Of a stretch of DNA of 64,000 bases, positions 43,564 through 53,381 are shown in pieces. This stretch comes from Pseudonocardiales bacterium. GTDB taxonomy: Bacteria > Actinomycetota > Actinomycetes > Mycobacteriales > Pseudonocardiaceae. The number at the start of each line of letters is the position of its first letter. The stretch's first letter is position 1. The DNA lies in assembly GCA_019244165.1 (NCBI GenBank), contig JAFATA010000030.1:1-64000 (forward strand), given 5' to 3'. The notes beneath the pieces are model-generated. The model made no database searches and was not told the DNA's origin. It was given only the letters and a program-made list of their open reading frames with translations. The position numbers and the translations under genes are program-made.

Positions 43564-44430
43564 ATGGCGGGTGGTGAGCCGACGAGGCGGCGAGCGGCGG
43601 TGCTGGGTTCTCCGATCCGGCATTCCTTGTCGCCCACGCTGCACCGCGCAGCCTACGCGGCGCTGGGTCTGACCGGTTGGTGCTACGAGGCGTTCGACTG
43701 CGGCGAGGCGGATCTGCCCACCTTCGTCGAGCGGCTCGGTCCGGAGTGGGCCGGCCTGTCGCTGACGATGCCCCTCAAACGGGTGGCGCTGACCGTGGCC
43801 GATGAGATCTCCCCGCTGGCCAGCGCGGTTGGCGCGGCGAACACCCTGGTGCTCGGCGAGCCTGGTGAACCCCGTCGAGCCGAGAACACCGACGTGGCCG
43901 GTATCCGTGCTGCGCTGTCCGAAGCGGGGGTCGAGCACGTGAGCGCCGCAGTGATCCTCGGGGCCGGCGGCACCGCCCAAGCTGCGCTCGCCGCACTGCG
44001 CGAGCTGGGGGAACGTGCGCCAAGAGTACTCGTGCGGGATCCGGCGAGAACAATCAGCCTCAGTGCGGCAGCCGACCGGCTCGGTGTCCAGCCGCTGATC
44101 TCCGGCGGGCTACCCGATGTGGGACCGCCCGAGGCTGACGTCGTCATCTCCACCCTGCCTCCTGGCGGCGCCGACGTGCTGAGCGAGCGGTGGGGTGCTG
44201 CGCCGTGGATGACCCGGCCGGTGGTGCTCGACGTGGTCTATGCGCCGTGGCCCACGGCCCTGGCCTCCTGCGCGATCGGCGCGGGTTGCCGGGTCATCAG
44301 CGGCCTGGCCGTGCTGTTGCACCAGGCCCTCGCGCAGGTTGAGCTGATGACCGGCCACTGTGCCCCGATCGCCCCGCTGCGCGCAGCCCTGGACGCCGCT
44401 ATCCGGGGAACGGGAGCACGGCAACCGTGA
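43564..44430 (+). CDS. aroE: shikimate 5-dehydrogenase
   Basis: 288 residues. Shikimate-binding SPIRHSLSPTLHRAAY near residues 16-31, catalytic Lys in LTMPLKR, ENTDVAG, an NADP Rossmann loop ILGAGGTAQAA, and a C-terminal GLAVLLHQALAQ. It reduces 3-dehydroshikimate to shikimate in aromatic amino acid synthesis. ATG at 43564. It stands alone and converges on the MFS gene. Confidence 0.94.
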   Translation: MAGGEPTRRRAAVLGSPIRHSLSPTLHRAAYAALGLTGWCYEAFDCGEADLPTFVERLGPEWAGLSLTMPLKRVALTVADEISPLASAVGAANTLVLGEPGEPRRAENTDVAGIRAALSEAGVEHVSAAVILGAGGTAQAALAALRELGERAPRVLVRDPARTISLSAAADRLGVQPLISGGLPDVGPPEADVVISTLPPGGADVLSERWGAAPWMTRPVVLDVVYAPWPTALASCAIGAGCRVISGLAVLLHQALAQVELMTGHCAPIAPLRAALDAAIRGTGARQP

Positions 44431-44453
44431 CATTTCGCGACAGGACCATCCAG

Positions 44454-45980
44454 TCAGGCCCGGTGTACGTCGGCCTCCGCCACGCTGGCCGCGTCCAGTT
44501 CCGCCGGTGACTGCCGGCGCCGGAGCACTCGCAGTTCCACCCCGGCCACGAGCAGCGCTAAGCACACGAACCCGGTCCCGAGGAGCAGGGCTGCGGCAAT
44601 GGCGTTCTGGTAGCGGCCGCTGTGCGCCAGCACACTGTAAAATACCGCCGCCAGCGTCGCCGTCCCGATCGCGGATCCGATCCGCTGCCCGGTCTGCAGC
44701 GCGCCAGCCGCCGCCCCTCCCATCGAGGGTGGCACGCACTCCAGGGTCAGCGTGACGTTCGGCGAGATCACCGCGCCACTGCCGACGCCCGCGACGAGCA
44801 GGGGCAATGCCGCTACCCGCCCTGCCCAGCCCGCAGGGAGGGCGTCGAGCACCACGGCGGTAGCCGCCAACCCGACCGCGACACCGCTGAGCCCCCCCAC
44901 GGTCACCCAGCGGCCATACCTGATCACCAGCCGGCCGGCTAGGGCAGCCGACACCGCCGAGCCGAGCGCGAAGGGCGTCACCGCGAGCCCAGACTGCAAC
45001 GGCGTGTAGCCCAGGCCGCGCTGGAAATACAGCGCGAACACCAGCCAGATCCCGCTGTAGCCGATGAAGTACACCAACGCCAAGGCGGCCCCCGCCGGGT
45101 AGCCGGGCGTGGCAGAGATCAGCCGGGTGTCCAGCAACGGCGCCCGATCGCGCCGCACCATCCGCCGCTCCCAGCGGAGGAAGAGCGCAACCAGTACCGG
45201 CACCAACCCGAAGAGCCACCACAGCCGGCGCAGCCCACCGGTATCGAGCTGCACCAGCGGCAGCATCAGGCAGAGCACGGCCGCGCCGAGCAGCAGCGCG
45301 CCCACCACGTCAATGTGCGATGCCACGTGTGATGCCCCCGGCGCGGTGCGGCGCGACGGGGGTGGGACCAAGCGCCACACCGCCACCAGGGCGACCAGGC
45401 CAATCGGGACGTTGACGTAGAAGACCCACCGCCAGCCCTCCTGCTCCCCCGCCACGGTGAGGATGAGACCACCGAGTACTGGTCCGACCGCCGTGGACAA
45501 CCCGACCGTGGCACCGAAGATGCCAAAGGCCTTGCCCCGCTCCGCGCCATGGAACAGCACTTGGATCAGGCCCGAGTTCTGGGGGGTGAGCATCCCCGCG
45601 GCGATTCCCTGCAGCAGCCGGGTCGCGACCAACAGCTCCGCCGTGGGCGCCACCCCGCAGAGCGCGCTGGTCACGACGAACGCGCTTAGCGCGATGAGGA
45701 ACATCCGCCGCCGGCCCAGGGCGTCGCCCAGCCGCCCGCCGGCCACCAGCACCAGCCCGAAGGTGAGCGCGTAGCCAGACACCACCCACTGCACCTGCGT
45801 CACCGAGGCAGCCATGCTGCGCGCAATGGAGGGCAACGCGACGTTGACGATGCTGACGTCCAGCAGGCTCATGAAGCCCGCCATCTGGGTGACGGCGAGG
45901 GCTCGCCAGCGATGCGGGTACCCGCTCTGGTTGCCGGCGGAGGCGTCCGGGTGAGTACTCACCACCCTATCCTCCGTCAC
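44454..45980 (-). CDS. MFS drug exporter of the DHA2 (EmrB/QacA) family, 14 helices
   Basis: 508 residues. Motif A-like GGRLGDALGRRRMF after helix 2, LDVSIVNVALP in helix 1 (motif D1), and WRWVFYVNVPIG in the middle are signatures of 14-helix proton-driven multidrug exporters. Substrate unknown. No TetR or MarR regulator is adjacent. ATG at 45980. It lies 28 bases after the terC stop on the same strand, so the two may share a transcript. Confidence 0.9.
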   Translation of the reverse strand: MTEDRVVSTHPDASAGNQSGYPHRWRALAVTQMAGFMSLLDVSIVNVALPSIARSMAASVTQVQWVVSGYALTFGLVLVAGGRLGDALGRRRMFLIALSAFVVTSALCGVAPTAELLVATRLLQGIAAGMLTPQNSGLIQVLFHGAERGKAFGIFGATVGLSTAVGPVLGGLILTVAGEQEGWRWVFYVNVPIGLVALVAVWRLVPPPSRRTAPGASHVASHIDVVGALLLGAAVLCLMLPLVQLDTGGLRRLWWLFGLVPVLVALFLRWERRMVRRDRAPLLDTRLISATPGYPAGAALALVYFIGYSGIWLVFALYFQRGLGYTPLQSGLAVTPFALGSAVSAALAGRLVIRYGRWVTVGGLSGVAVGLAATAVVLDALPAGWAGRVAALPLLVAGVGSGAVISPNVTLTLECVPPSMGGAAAGALQTGQRIGSAIGTATLAAVFYSVLAHSGRYQNAIAAALLLGTGFVCLALLVAGVELRVLRRRQSPAELDAASVAEADVHRA

Positions 45981-46008
45981 CTGACCCGGTTACCGGTCAG
46001 GAAACTGA

Positions 46009-46980
46009 CTACTTCGGGCTGATTATCTCCTGGCGTGCCGGCTGGCTACCGCGACGATGCCGGCGCGTCCTGAGCACGCTGGCCACGGTCGTCACCAGCA
46101 GCACGCCGACGATCACGCCGAGCGAGAGCTTGCTGCCCACCGTCGGCACCGAGTGCAGCGGCCGGCCCTCGTTGAGAAAGGGAAGCGCGTTCTCGTGCAA
46201 CGCATCAAGCACCAGTTTAACACCGATAAAACTGAGGATTACACCCAGGCCCACGGACAGGTAAACGAGCCTGGTGAGCAGCCTGCCAATAATGAAATAA
46301 ATCTGTCGCAACCCCATCAGCGCAAAGGCGTTGGCGGTGAAGACGAGGAAGGGTTCGTGGGTGAGCCCAAAGATCGCAGGGATGGAGTCCAGGGCGAAGA
46401 CGACATCGACGGAACCGATCGCGATCATCACCACGATGATCGGGGTGAACTGCCGCTTGCTGGCCCCGGGGGTCAGCTTCCGGAACGCGCGCAACACGAT
46501 GTTCTCCCGGAGCTGCACGTTCTGTCTCCGCTGGCAGAGCTGCCGGGCGCCCAGGTAGACCAGCAACACCCCGAAGAAGTAGAACACCCAGCTGAAATGC
46601 GAGATCAGGGTCGCACCCGCCGCGATGAACCCGCCCCGCATGACCAGCGCGAGCGCAACGCCGACCGCCAGTACCCGGTGTTGCCGGATCGTGGGCACCC
46701 TGAAAGCAGTCATGATGACCACGAAGAGGAACAGGTTGTCCACCGACAGGGAGTACTCAGTGAGGTACCCAGCGAAGTACTTAACGGCGAAATCGCCGCC
46801 AGCGAAGCGCCAGACACCCAGCCCGAACACCGCCGCGCAGGCGAGGGAGAACACCACCCACCGGGCCGCTTCGGCCAGACCCATTTCGTGCGGTGTGCGC
46901 TCGACAATGACCAGTTCGAGGGCGAACAGGACAGCGAGACCGCCCACCGTGGCGAACCACACCCACGCAGGCACATCCAT
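46009..46980 (-). CDS. TerC/Alx-family membrane protein, probable manganese exporter
   Basis: 323 residues with about nine hydrophobic segments and TerC motifs: SVDNLFLFVVIM (metal-binding Asp-Asn) and the repeat SVDVVFALDSIPAIFG. Related TerC and Alx proteins export Mn2+. ATG at 46980 has CGGAGG eight bases upstream. A yybP-ykoY-like manganese riboswitch precedes it, which supports the transport role and predicts induction by Mn2+. Confidence 0.92.
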   Translation of the reverse strand: MDVPAWVWFATVGGLAVLFALELVIVERTPHEMGLAEAARWVVFSLACAAVFGLGVWRFAGGDFAVKYFAGYLTEYSLSVDNLFLFVVIMTAFRVPTIRQHRVLAVGVALALVMRGGFIAAGATLISHFSWVFYFFGVLLVYLGARQLCQRRQNVQLRENIVLRAFRKLTPGASKRQFTPIIVVMIAIGSVDVVFALDSIPAIFGLTHEPFLVFTANAFALMGLRQIYFIIGRLLTRLVYLSVGLGVILSFIGVKLVLDALHENALPFLNEGRPLHSVPTVGSKLSLGVIVGVLLVTTVASVLRTRRHRRGSQPARQEIISPK

Positions 46981-47006
46981 TCCGAGAACCTCCGGGCAGA
47001 CTGATA

Positions 47007-47122
47007 CGTCGAGCACCGAAGGTCTCTTCCACCGGCAGACCGGCCGACGGCACCGGGCACATCCCGCGCTGCAGGAAGGCCGTGTTGACGATGCCGCCGC
47101 GAAGGAATACTCCCCTCCACTC
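47007..47122 (-). ncRNA. yybP-ykoY-type manganese riboswitch upstream of terC
   Basis: On the minus strand the aptamer's conserved pieces occur in order: GGGGAGTA (47115-47108), ATCGTCAACAC (47092-47082), a GC-rich hairpin region, and GAGACCTTCGG (47026-47016). Flanking GGCAGACT (47137-47130) and AGTCTGCC (47002-46995) can pair, the second arm abutting the terC RBS, so Mn2+ binding could switch access to the start. Assignment is by eye against the known consensus. Confidence 0.8.
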
Positions 47123-47196
47123 GCGGACAAGTCTGCCGTATCACCCGCACCGGCACCACTGGCCGGTACCGATCGCTTCTCAGGGTGTCGGCGCGC

Positions 47197-47736
47197 TCAC
47201 AGCCAACCGATGCGGGCGCTGTCCAGCTCCTGTTCGTCCGGCGCAAGCGCCAGCTGCTCCGCCTTCACCCGATCGAGCAGCCGCTGCAGCGCAGTGACGA
47301 TCTCGGGAACGGCCTGCCGGAGCGCTTCGGCGTCGCCAGCACCGACGTCGGTGGCGGCCATGCCGCTGCGGTGAAGGAGGGCGTCGAGATCGGACAGTTG
47401 GGCGGCCACCCAGGCGAGCGGCGCCTCCGCCAGAGCGTCCACGAAGTGGCGCGGGCCCGGCTCCCATCCCTGGAAGGCCGGGTGGTGGTGAGCGCGGTCC
47501 AAGCTGCCCGGCAGGCTCGCCACCGACTCCAGCAGATCAACCCTCCAGACCGGCCGGTCCACCACGATCGGCCGAGCCGAGTAGATCGAACCCGTCAGCT
47601 CACCCGACTCCAGCAGCCGCACCTCCAGGCGCACACCGCGCTCAGCGCCCTCCTGACCCGGCAACGGGTCGGGATCGATAAAATACAGGTCGCCCATCAC
47701 CACGCCGACCCGCTCAAATCCCACGACATAGAACAT
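47197..47736 (-). CDS. uncharacterised protein coupled to the FIST gene
   Basis: 179 residues from ATG at 47736, with GGGGAAG upstream; a GTG at 47757 overlaps the FIST stop. A beta-rich N-terminal half (FYVVGFERVGVVMGDLYFIDPDPLPG) and a helical C-terminal half. No membrane segment or catalytic motif is visible, and I do not recognise a family. Tight linkage to the FIST-domain gene suggests a joint sensory function. Confidence 0.65.
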   Translation of the reverse strand: MFYVVGFERVGVVMGDLYFIDPDPLPGQEGAERGVRLEVRLLESGELTGSIYSARPIVVDRPVWRVDLLESVASLPGSLDRAHHHPAFQGWEPGPRHFVDALAEAPLAWVAAQLSDLDALLHRSGMAATDVGAGDAEALRQAVPEIVTALQRLLDRVKAEQLALAPDEQELDSARIGWL

Positions 47737-47753
47737 GGCGTCTTCCCCGCCTC

Positions 47754-48947
47754 TCACGCCTCGCCGGTGCCGAACACCAAGATTGACGCGGTGAACCCAT
47801 GCAGGTGGTTTCGGCCTGCCACGGGGCCGATCTCACCGGCGGCGAAGAATCCGGCCACACCGGTGATATCAAGGCCAGCGCGCACCGCCAGCACGTCGTG
47901 ATCAGCGCTGGGGAACATGACCCGGCCGCGGCCGTTGCACGAAAACAGCAGCGCACCGCCCACCGGACCGCCCTGCGCACGGAATCGGGTGAACAGCTCC
48001 CTGAGGTCCTCGTCGGCGGCGGAGGAGTCACGCACCTGGAAGCGAACGGTCCGGCCCACCTCCACGACGTCCCCGATGGCGATCGCGCCTCGCTGTTGGT
48101 CGGCACCCACGACGCCGCGAATCAAGAAATCGCCACGCTCGTGCTCCTCGGCGTACTCGTCCATGGCGATGCCGATCTGCAACCCACGCACGGCGGCTGG
48201 CCGATCCTCGGCCGGCAGTTCAGCGACGATCTGCTCGAGCTTGGCCAGCGCGGGCATTCCGGCCAGTTCCAGCAGCACATTGCCCTCCGCCTTGGTGACG
48301 GTCATCGATGGGCCGAAGGGAACACAACCTTGGCTGACCACCGGGCGGGCCACCACGGGACCGCCGAGCACCACCCCTACCGCACCGGCCGGGACGCTGT
48401 GACCATCCAGAAACAGCCACGCTGACCTCCTGCCCCGGGGAGGGCTAGCCATGCCTCCGATCAGCGGCAGACCGTTGAGGTCATCGTGGGAACGCCGCAC
48501 GAACTCCGCGACGGGGAAGGTGAAGGGGTCGGCAAGGAGCACCGCGACGGCGTCATCCTCGCGCCGGTCTGGCATTCCGGTGATGGCAGCCCCGTCGAGG
48601 GTGTGCACCAGTTCCAGGCGCATCGGGGTGCACCTGACCCCGGGCAGGCAGGCGGCGAACGCGCTGACCGCGGGTCCCTCCTCCACCCCCCGGCCAGCAC
48701 CGATCACACCACCGGCGCTGCAGCCCACGGCCGTCCGTGCCCCGGCCACCTCCATGCCGCGAATACCCGCCGACTCCGCCATCGCCGGATCGTCGCCGCA
48801 GACGAACACGCACAGCAGGTCGGGGCGTTGCCCGCGGAGCGGAACGAGGGCCTGCGCGACGGCGGATTCCGCGGCCGCAGCCAGGTCGGGGCCGGTTGCC
48901 AGGCCGTCACCGAAGCGAGACGTGAGCAGGTCTGCTGGGGAGGACAC
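47754..48947 (-). CDS. FIST N- and C-domain sensory protein
   Basis: 397 residues. An N-terminal FIST domain (about 30-220, GCSAGGVIGAGRGVEEGPAVS) and a C-terminal FIST_C domain (about 225-385) ending with LTSxADHD-like FPSADHDVLAVRAGLD and FAAGEIGPVAGRNHLHGFTASILVF. FIST domains are predicted to sense small ligands, possibly amino acids, and usually feed two-component or c-di-GMP systems. It has no attached output domain. GTG at 48947. Confidence 0.88.
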   Translation of the reverse strand: MSSPADLLTSRFGDGLATGPDLAAAAESAVAQALVPLRGQRPDLLCVFVCGDDPAMAESAGIRGMEVAGARTAVGCSAGGVIGAGRGVEEGPAVSAFAACLPGVRCTPMRLELVHTLDGAAITGMPDRREDDAVAVLLADPFTFPVAEFVRRSHDDLNGLPLIGGMASPPRGRRSAWLFLDGHSVPAGAVGVVLGGPVVARPVVSQGCVPFGPSMTVTKAEGNVLLELAGMPALAKLEQIVAELPAEDRPAAVRGLQIGIAMDEYAEEHERGDFLIRGVVGADQQRGAIAIGDVVEVGRTVRFQVRDSSAADEDLRELFTRFRAQGGPVGGALLFSCNGRGRVMFPSADHDVLAVRAGLDITGVAGFFAAGEIGPVAGRNHLHGFTASILVFGTGEA

Positions 48948-49092
48948 GGGCCACCTCCGGCCTCACAGGTACTGGAAGCCCCATTGTGCTTGGGTCACGC
49001 CGAGCCGTCACCCGTTGACCGTTGACCAGATGGGATGACCGTCCCGCTCCGCTGGTGGGCAGCCGATATGCTGTGCTGACGGCTGCCACAGA

Positions 49093-49132
49093 GATCAACA
49101 AGTGGGAGACGGGATCAACGAGTGGGAGACGG
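49093..49132 (+). repeat. 20-bp tandem repeat before the deacetylase gene
   Basis: Two copies (49093-49112, 49113-49132) differing at one base. The second supplies the GGGAG ribosome binding site and a spare GTG start for the gene that follows. Confidence 0.8.
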
Positions 49133-49136
49133 GTTG

Positions 49137-49895
49137 GTGCGGCAAGCACGGAAGGTCTCTCGACGCCGGGTACTCGGGTGGGCCACCAGGGCTGTGACGC
49201 TCGCCGGGGGGATGGCCGTCGGCTTCCCGGGACACGCCCTCGCTGCTCCGCCCGGAGCGCGCCCCGGTGATTCAGCGGTCCCGCACGCTGGGACAGTCCG
49301 GCCGGCGCGCCGGGTCCGAGACGTCCGGCCCGAAGTGGCGCATGACGCCATCGCATTGACCATCGACGACGGACCGCACCCGCTGTGGACGCCGCCAACC
49401 CTCGACCTGCTGCGTGACAACGGGATCCAGGCGACCTTCTCCCTGATCGGGATACAGGCACGGGCCCACCCCGCCCTGGTGAAACGAATTCTCGCCGAGG
49501 GCCACAGCGTCTGCAACCACAGCATGACCCATCCGCAGCCCTTCAACCGCCGTACCCCCGCGGCGATCCGTCAGCAGATCACCGACGCCCAGTTGGCCAT
49601 TGTTGAGGCTGGCGGGGTCGCCCCACAACTGTTTCGAGCGCCCGGCGGGGACTGGTCAACGGTGGTGCTCTCCACCGTCGCGGACCTGCGGATGGTGCCC
49701 CTGGGCTGGGACATCGACCCCCGGGACTGGGCGCGGCCGGGTACCACGCTGATCATCAGGAGGCTTCTCGCCGCGCGGCCGGGCGACATTCTGCTGTGCC
49801 ACGACGGCGGCGGCAACCGAGCCCAAACCATCGCGTCGTTGCGCCTTGTGCTGCCGATGCTCAAAGGCCGTGGTCTGGAGTTCGTCACCCTCTAA
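49137..49895 (+). CDS. exported polysaccharide deacetylase (NodB domain)
   Basis: 252 residues from GTG at 49137 (RBS GGGAG eight bases upstream; GTG at 49122 is an alternative). A twin-arginine-like signal SRRRVLGWATRAVTLAGG ends near ALA. The NodB domain has metal/catalytic motifs TIDDGPH and NHSMTHP, then RAPGGDW and a late LLCHDGGGNR. It removes acetyl groups from a cell-wall or extracellular polysaccharide. Stands alone between FIST and uvrB. Confidence 0.88.
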   Translation: MRQARKVSRRRVLGWATRAVTLAGGMAVGFPGHALAAPPGARPGDSAVPHAGTVRPARRVRDVRPEVAHDAIALTIDDGPHPLWTPPTLDLLRDNGIQATFSLIGIQARAHPALVKRILAEGHSVCNHSMTHPQPFNRRTPAAIRQQITDAQLAIVEAGGVAPQLFRAPGGDWSTVVLSTVADLRMVPLGWDIDPRDWARPGTTLIIRRLLAARPGDILLCHDGGGNRAQTIASLRLVLPMLKGRGLEFVTL

Positions 49896-49940
49896 GATCA
49901 GTCATGCTGACGCCTCGCGGGGCACTCCGAGGTCACCGAG

Positions 49941-52121
49941 CTAGCGCAGGCCAGCGACGTCCATGCCCCGAAGTTCCTTCTTGAGTTCGGCGATCTCGTC
50001 CCGGAGCCGGGCGGCCAGCTCAAACTGCAGGTCCCGAGCCGCACTCATCATCTGGTCAGTGAGCTGTTGCACCAGGTCCGCGAGCTCGGCGCGAGGCATC
50101 GACGCGGTGTCTCGACCCTCCACCAGCACGCCAGCGCTACCCCGGGCCCTCCCCGGCTCACCAGCGGCGCGTTTGCCCCGGGAGGCATTGCGGCCGGATC
50201 CTCCGACCTGCGTCACCACCGGGTCCGAGATGTCGTTGGCCTCGGCGTATACCCGCTCGAGAATATCGTTGATCTTCTTGCGGAGTGGCTGCGGGTCCAC
50301 TCCGCGTTCGGTGTTGTAGGCGATCTGCTTGGCTCGTCGCCGGTTGGTCTCGTCGATGGCGCGGCGCATCGAGTCGGTGACCGTGTCGGCGTACATGTGC
50401 ACCTGACCGGACACATTGCGGGCGGCCCGGCCGATGGTCTGGATCAACGAGGTCTCGCTGCGCAGGAAACCTTCCTTGTCTGCGTCCAAGATCGACACCA
50501 GTGACACCTCGGGCAGGTCCAGACCTTCGCGGAGCAGGTTGATCCCGACCAGCACATCGAACTCGCCCAGCCGCAACTGCCGGAGCAGCTCCACCCGACG
50601 GAGCGTGTCCACCTCGGAATGCAGGTAGCGGACCCGGATGCCAAGCTCAAGCAGGTAGTCGGTGAGGTCCTCGGCCATCTTCTTGGTCAACGTCGTGATC
50701 AGCACCCGTTCGTCGCGCTCGGCGCGGATCCGCACTTCGTGCAGGAGGTCATCGATCTGGCCCTGGGTCGGCTTCACCACGACCTCCGGGTCCACCAGGC
50801 CGGTGGGTCGGATGACCTGCTCGACGAACTCGCCACCGGTCTGGGTCATCTCATAGGGCCCCGGGGTCGCCGACAGATACACCGTCTGACCAATCCGGTC
50901 CTGGAACTCTTCCCAGTTCAGGGGCCGGTTGTCCAGCGCGGAGGGCAGCCGGAAACCGTGCTCCACCAGGGTGCGTTTGCGGGAGGCATCACCCTCGTAC
51001 ATCCCGCCGATCTGCGGCACCGTGACGTGTGACTCGTCGATGACCAGCAGGAAGTCCTCGGGGAAGTAGTCCAGCAGGGTGGCCGGTGCCGAGCCGGCCG
51101 TGCGCCCGTCGATATGCCGCGAGTAGTTCTCGATGCCCGAGCAGAATCCGACCTGGCGCATCATCTCCACGTCGTACTGGGTCCGCATCCGCAGCCGTTG
51201 CGCCTCCAGCAGCTTGCCCTGTTTCTCCAGCACAGCCAGCCGATCTGCCAGCTCAGACTCGATGCCCGTGATCGCGCGCTCCATCCGCTCCGGTCCGGCG
51301 ACGTAGTGCGTTGCCGGGAAGATCCGCAGCTCGGACACCTCCCGCACCACCTCTCCGGTGAGCGGGTGCAGGAAGTAGAGCGACTCGACCTCGTCACCGA
51401 AGAAGTCGATGCGGACCGCGAGCTCCTCATAAGCCGGGATAACCTCCACGGTGTCACCGCGGACCCGGAACGTCCCGCGGGCGAAGGCAAGGTCGTTTCG
51501 GGTGTAGTGGATGTCGACCAGTGCCCGCAGCAGCGCATCGCGCCCGATCTCCCCGCCAAGGGGCACATGGATCGACTGGTTCAGATATTCCTGAGGGGTG
51601 CCGAGCCCGTAGATGCACGACACCGAGGCGACGACGACCACGTCCCGCCGGGTGAGCAGCGACATCGTGGCGGAGTGCCGCAACCGCTCCACGTCGTCGT
51701 TGATGGAGGAGTCTTTCTCGATGTAGGTGTCGGTCTGGGGGACGTACGCCTCGGGTTGGTAGTAGTCGTAATAGGAGACGAAATACTCCACTGCGTTGTT
51801 CGGGAAGTAGTCCCGCAGCTCATGGGCGAGCTGTGCGGCGAGGGTCTTGTTCGGTGCCATCACCAGCGTCGGGCGCTGCACCCGCTCGATCAGCCAGGCC
51901 GTGGTGGCCGACTTGCCCGTTCCGGTGGCGCCCAGCAGCACGACGTCACGCTCACCGGCGGTGACCCGGCGCTGGAGCTCATCGATCGCGGCTGGTTGGT
52001 CACCGGCGGGGGCGTAGTCGCTGACCATCTGGAACTGGCCCTGCGCTCGGGAAATCGTTCCGAGCGGGCGGAACGTGGAGCGGGGAAGTAGGTCGCGCTG
52101 GGAGGCGGTGACATCGGTCAT
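49941..52121 (-). CDS. uvrB: excinuclease ABC subunit B
   Basis: 726 residues. DNA-damage recognition helicase of nucleotide excision repair. Walker A GATGTGKS, the beta-hairpin region [17 protein letters not shown] that grips DNA, DESHV, helicase motifs [10 protein letters not shown] and QTIGRAARN, and a C-terminal UVR domain that contacts UvrC. ATG at 52121; the longer open frame upstream has no similarity. Same neighbourhood as mycobacterial uvrB (coaE, rpsA, polA). Confidence 0.97.
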   Translation of the reverse strand: MTDVTASQRDLLPRSTFRPLGTISRAQGQFQMVSDYAPAGDQPAAIDELQRRVTAGERDVVLLGATGTGKSATTAWLIERVQRPTLVMAPNKTLAAQLAHELRDYFPNNAVEYFVSYYDYYQPEAYVPQTDTYIEKDSSINDDVERLRHSATMSLLTRRDVVVVASVSCIYGLGTPQEYLNQSIHVPLGGEIGRDALLRALVDIHYTRNDLAFARGTFRVRGDTVEVIPAYEELAVRIDFFGDEVESLYFLHPLTGEVVREVSELRIFPATHYVAGPERMERAITGIESELADRLAVLEKQGKLLEAQRLRMRTQYDVEMMRQVGFCSGIENYSRHIDGRTAGSAPATLLDYFPEDFLLVIDESHVTVPQIGGMYEGDASRKRTLVEHGFRLPSALDNRPLNWEEFQDRIGQTVYLSATPGPYEMTQTGGEFVEQVIRPTGLVDPEVVVKPTQGQIDDLLHEVRIRAERDERVLITTLTKKMAEDLTDYLLELGIRVRYLHSEVDTLRRVELLRQLRLGEFDVLVGINLLREGLDLPEVSLVSILDADKEGFLRSETSLIQTIGRAARNVSGQVHMYADTVTDSMRRAIDETNRRRAKQIAYNTERGVDPQPLRKKINDILERVYAEANDISDPVVTQVGGSGRNASRGKRAAGEPGRARGSAGVLVEGRDTASMPRAELADLVQQLTDQMMSAARDLQFELAARLRDEIAELKKELRGMDVAGLR

Positions 52122-52182
52122 GGCACTCCAGAGTAGGCCGGAACCCTGACAGTGGGAGCTTCGCGTAGGGTCGAGCGCTATC

Positions 52183-53361
52183 TCAGGCCGGAAACCAGCC
52201 GGAGCGTAGCGCCCACTGTTCGGCCCGATCCAGCGCGCTGCGCAGGAACGGGGTCTTCGCGGTGGCGTAGGCATCGATGCTGTCCCACTGCTGCGCCGCC
52301 AGCCGGTGCTTGAGCTCGGTGTACTCCCGAACACCGGCGGGATGGGTACGCAGCCAGTCCCGCAGCAGCAGGGTTTCCCGCCAGAACGGGGAGTCGAGGG
52401 GCCGGACGTGGCAGTTGACGTCCCGAGCAGGATCGGCGTTGGTCGCGTACCCCTTGTCGCGGGTAGTGCCATCCCGGGCGTGGTCCAAGCGACCCGCCAG
52501 CGTGACCAGCCCTACCGCGCTGAGGTCCGCTGCTAGACGCTGGGCCACCGTGAGGTCGGCGACGACCACTTGCATGTCCAACACGTCTTTCGCGTCCAGA
52601 CCAGGGACCGCTGTCGAGCCGATGTGATCGATGCGCAAGGCCCGCCCGGCCGCCACCTTCTCGACACGGGTGATCACCCGCTGCGCTTGCTGCGGCCAAC
52701 TGTCATCGGGCGGGGCGAGCACCGGGACCGCACTCCGCGGTGCCCGTCGGCCCGCACGGAGGTTGCTCTCGAAGGGCACCAGCCGCTGCGCCCATAGCCG
52801 TTCGACGGCGACGAGAGTGTCCTCCCGACAGCCACTGTTGTCCAACCACACGTCCGCAGCGGTGCGGCGCTGCTCGTCGGTGGCCTGCGCCGCGATCCGC
52901 GCCGCAGCGGCGGAGGACACCATGCCGCGCTGCTCGACCAGCCGGCGCAACCGTACCGCAGCGTCCGCGTGCACCACGATGACCAACGGGAATCCGGCCG
53001 TCATCCCAGCCTCGACCAGCAGCGGGATGTCCTGCACCACGATGGCCTCGGGTGGTGCGGTCGCGATCAACTCGGCGGAGCGGGCGGCGACCAGCGGGTG
53101 TACGAGGGCGTTGAGCCGGCCGCGAGCGTCGGCGTCGTGGAAGACCCGCGCCGCGAGCGCCGCACGGTCCAGCGCCCCGTCCTCGGCGAGGATCTCCTCG
53201 CTGAACTCCTCGGCCAGGGCACGCAGCGCTGCCGTACCGGGCTTCAGGACCTCGCGGGCGATCCGGTCCGAGTCGATGATCCACGCCCCGCATTGTGCAA
53301 GCCGGGCGGCGACCATCGACTTACCGGACCCGATCCCTCCGGTCAGCCCCACCCGCAGCAT
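52183..53361 (-). CDS. coaE: dephospho-CoA kinase fused to a GrpB-like domain
   Basis: 392 residues. The N-terminal kinase (1-195) has GGIGSGKS and the lid/CoA regions, and phosphorylates dephospho-CoA in the last step of CoA synthesis. The C-terminal half (about 215-385) is a GrpB/UPF0157 nucleotidyltransferase-like domain with [21 protein letters not shown]. The fusion is the normal actinobacterial form. ATG at 53361, 20 bases after rpsA. Confidence 0.95.
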   Translation of the reverse strand: MLRVGLTGGIGSGKSMVAARLAQCGAWIIDSDRIAREVLKPGTAALRALAEEFSEEILAEDGALDRAALAARVFHDADARGRLNALVHPLVAARSAELIATAPPEAIVVQDIPLLVEAGMTAGFPLVIVVHADAAVRLRRLVEQRGMVSSAAAARIAAQATDEQRRTAADVWLDNSGCREDTLVAVERLWAQRLVPFESNLRAGRRAPRSAVPVLAPPDDSWPQQAQRVITRVEKVAAGRALRIDHIGSTAVPGLDAKDVLDMQVVVADLTVAQRLAADLSAVGLVTLAGRLDHARDGTTRDKGYATNADPARDVNCHVRPLDSPFWRETLLLRDWLRTHPAGVREYTELKHRLAAQQWDSIDAYATAKTPFLRSALDRAEQWALRSGWFPA

Positions 53362-53381
53362 CGGGCGATGGTGACGCTTGC

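Noticed and set aside
52183-53361. CoaE-GrpB fusion as a novel enzyme
   Set aside because: This two-domain form is the usual actinobacterial dephospho-CoA kinase, as in mycobacteria.
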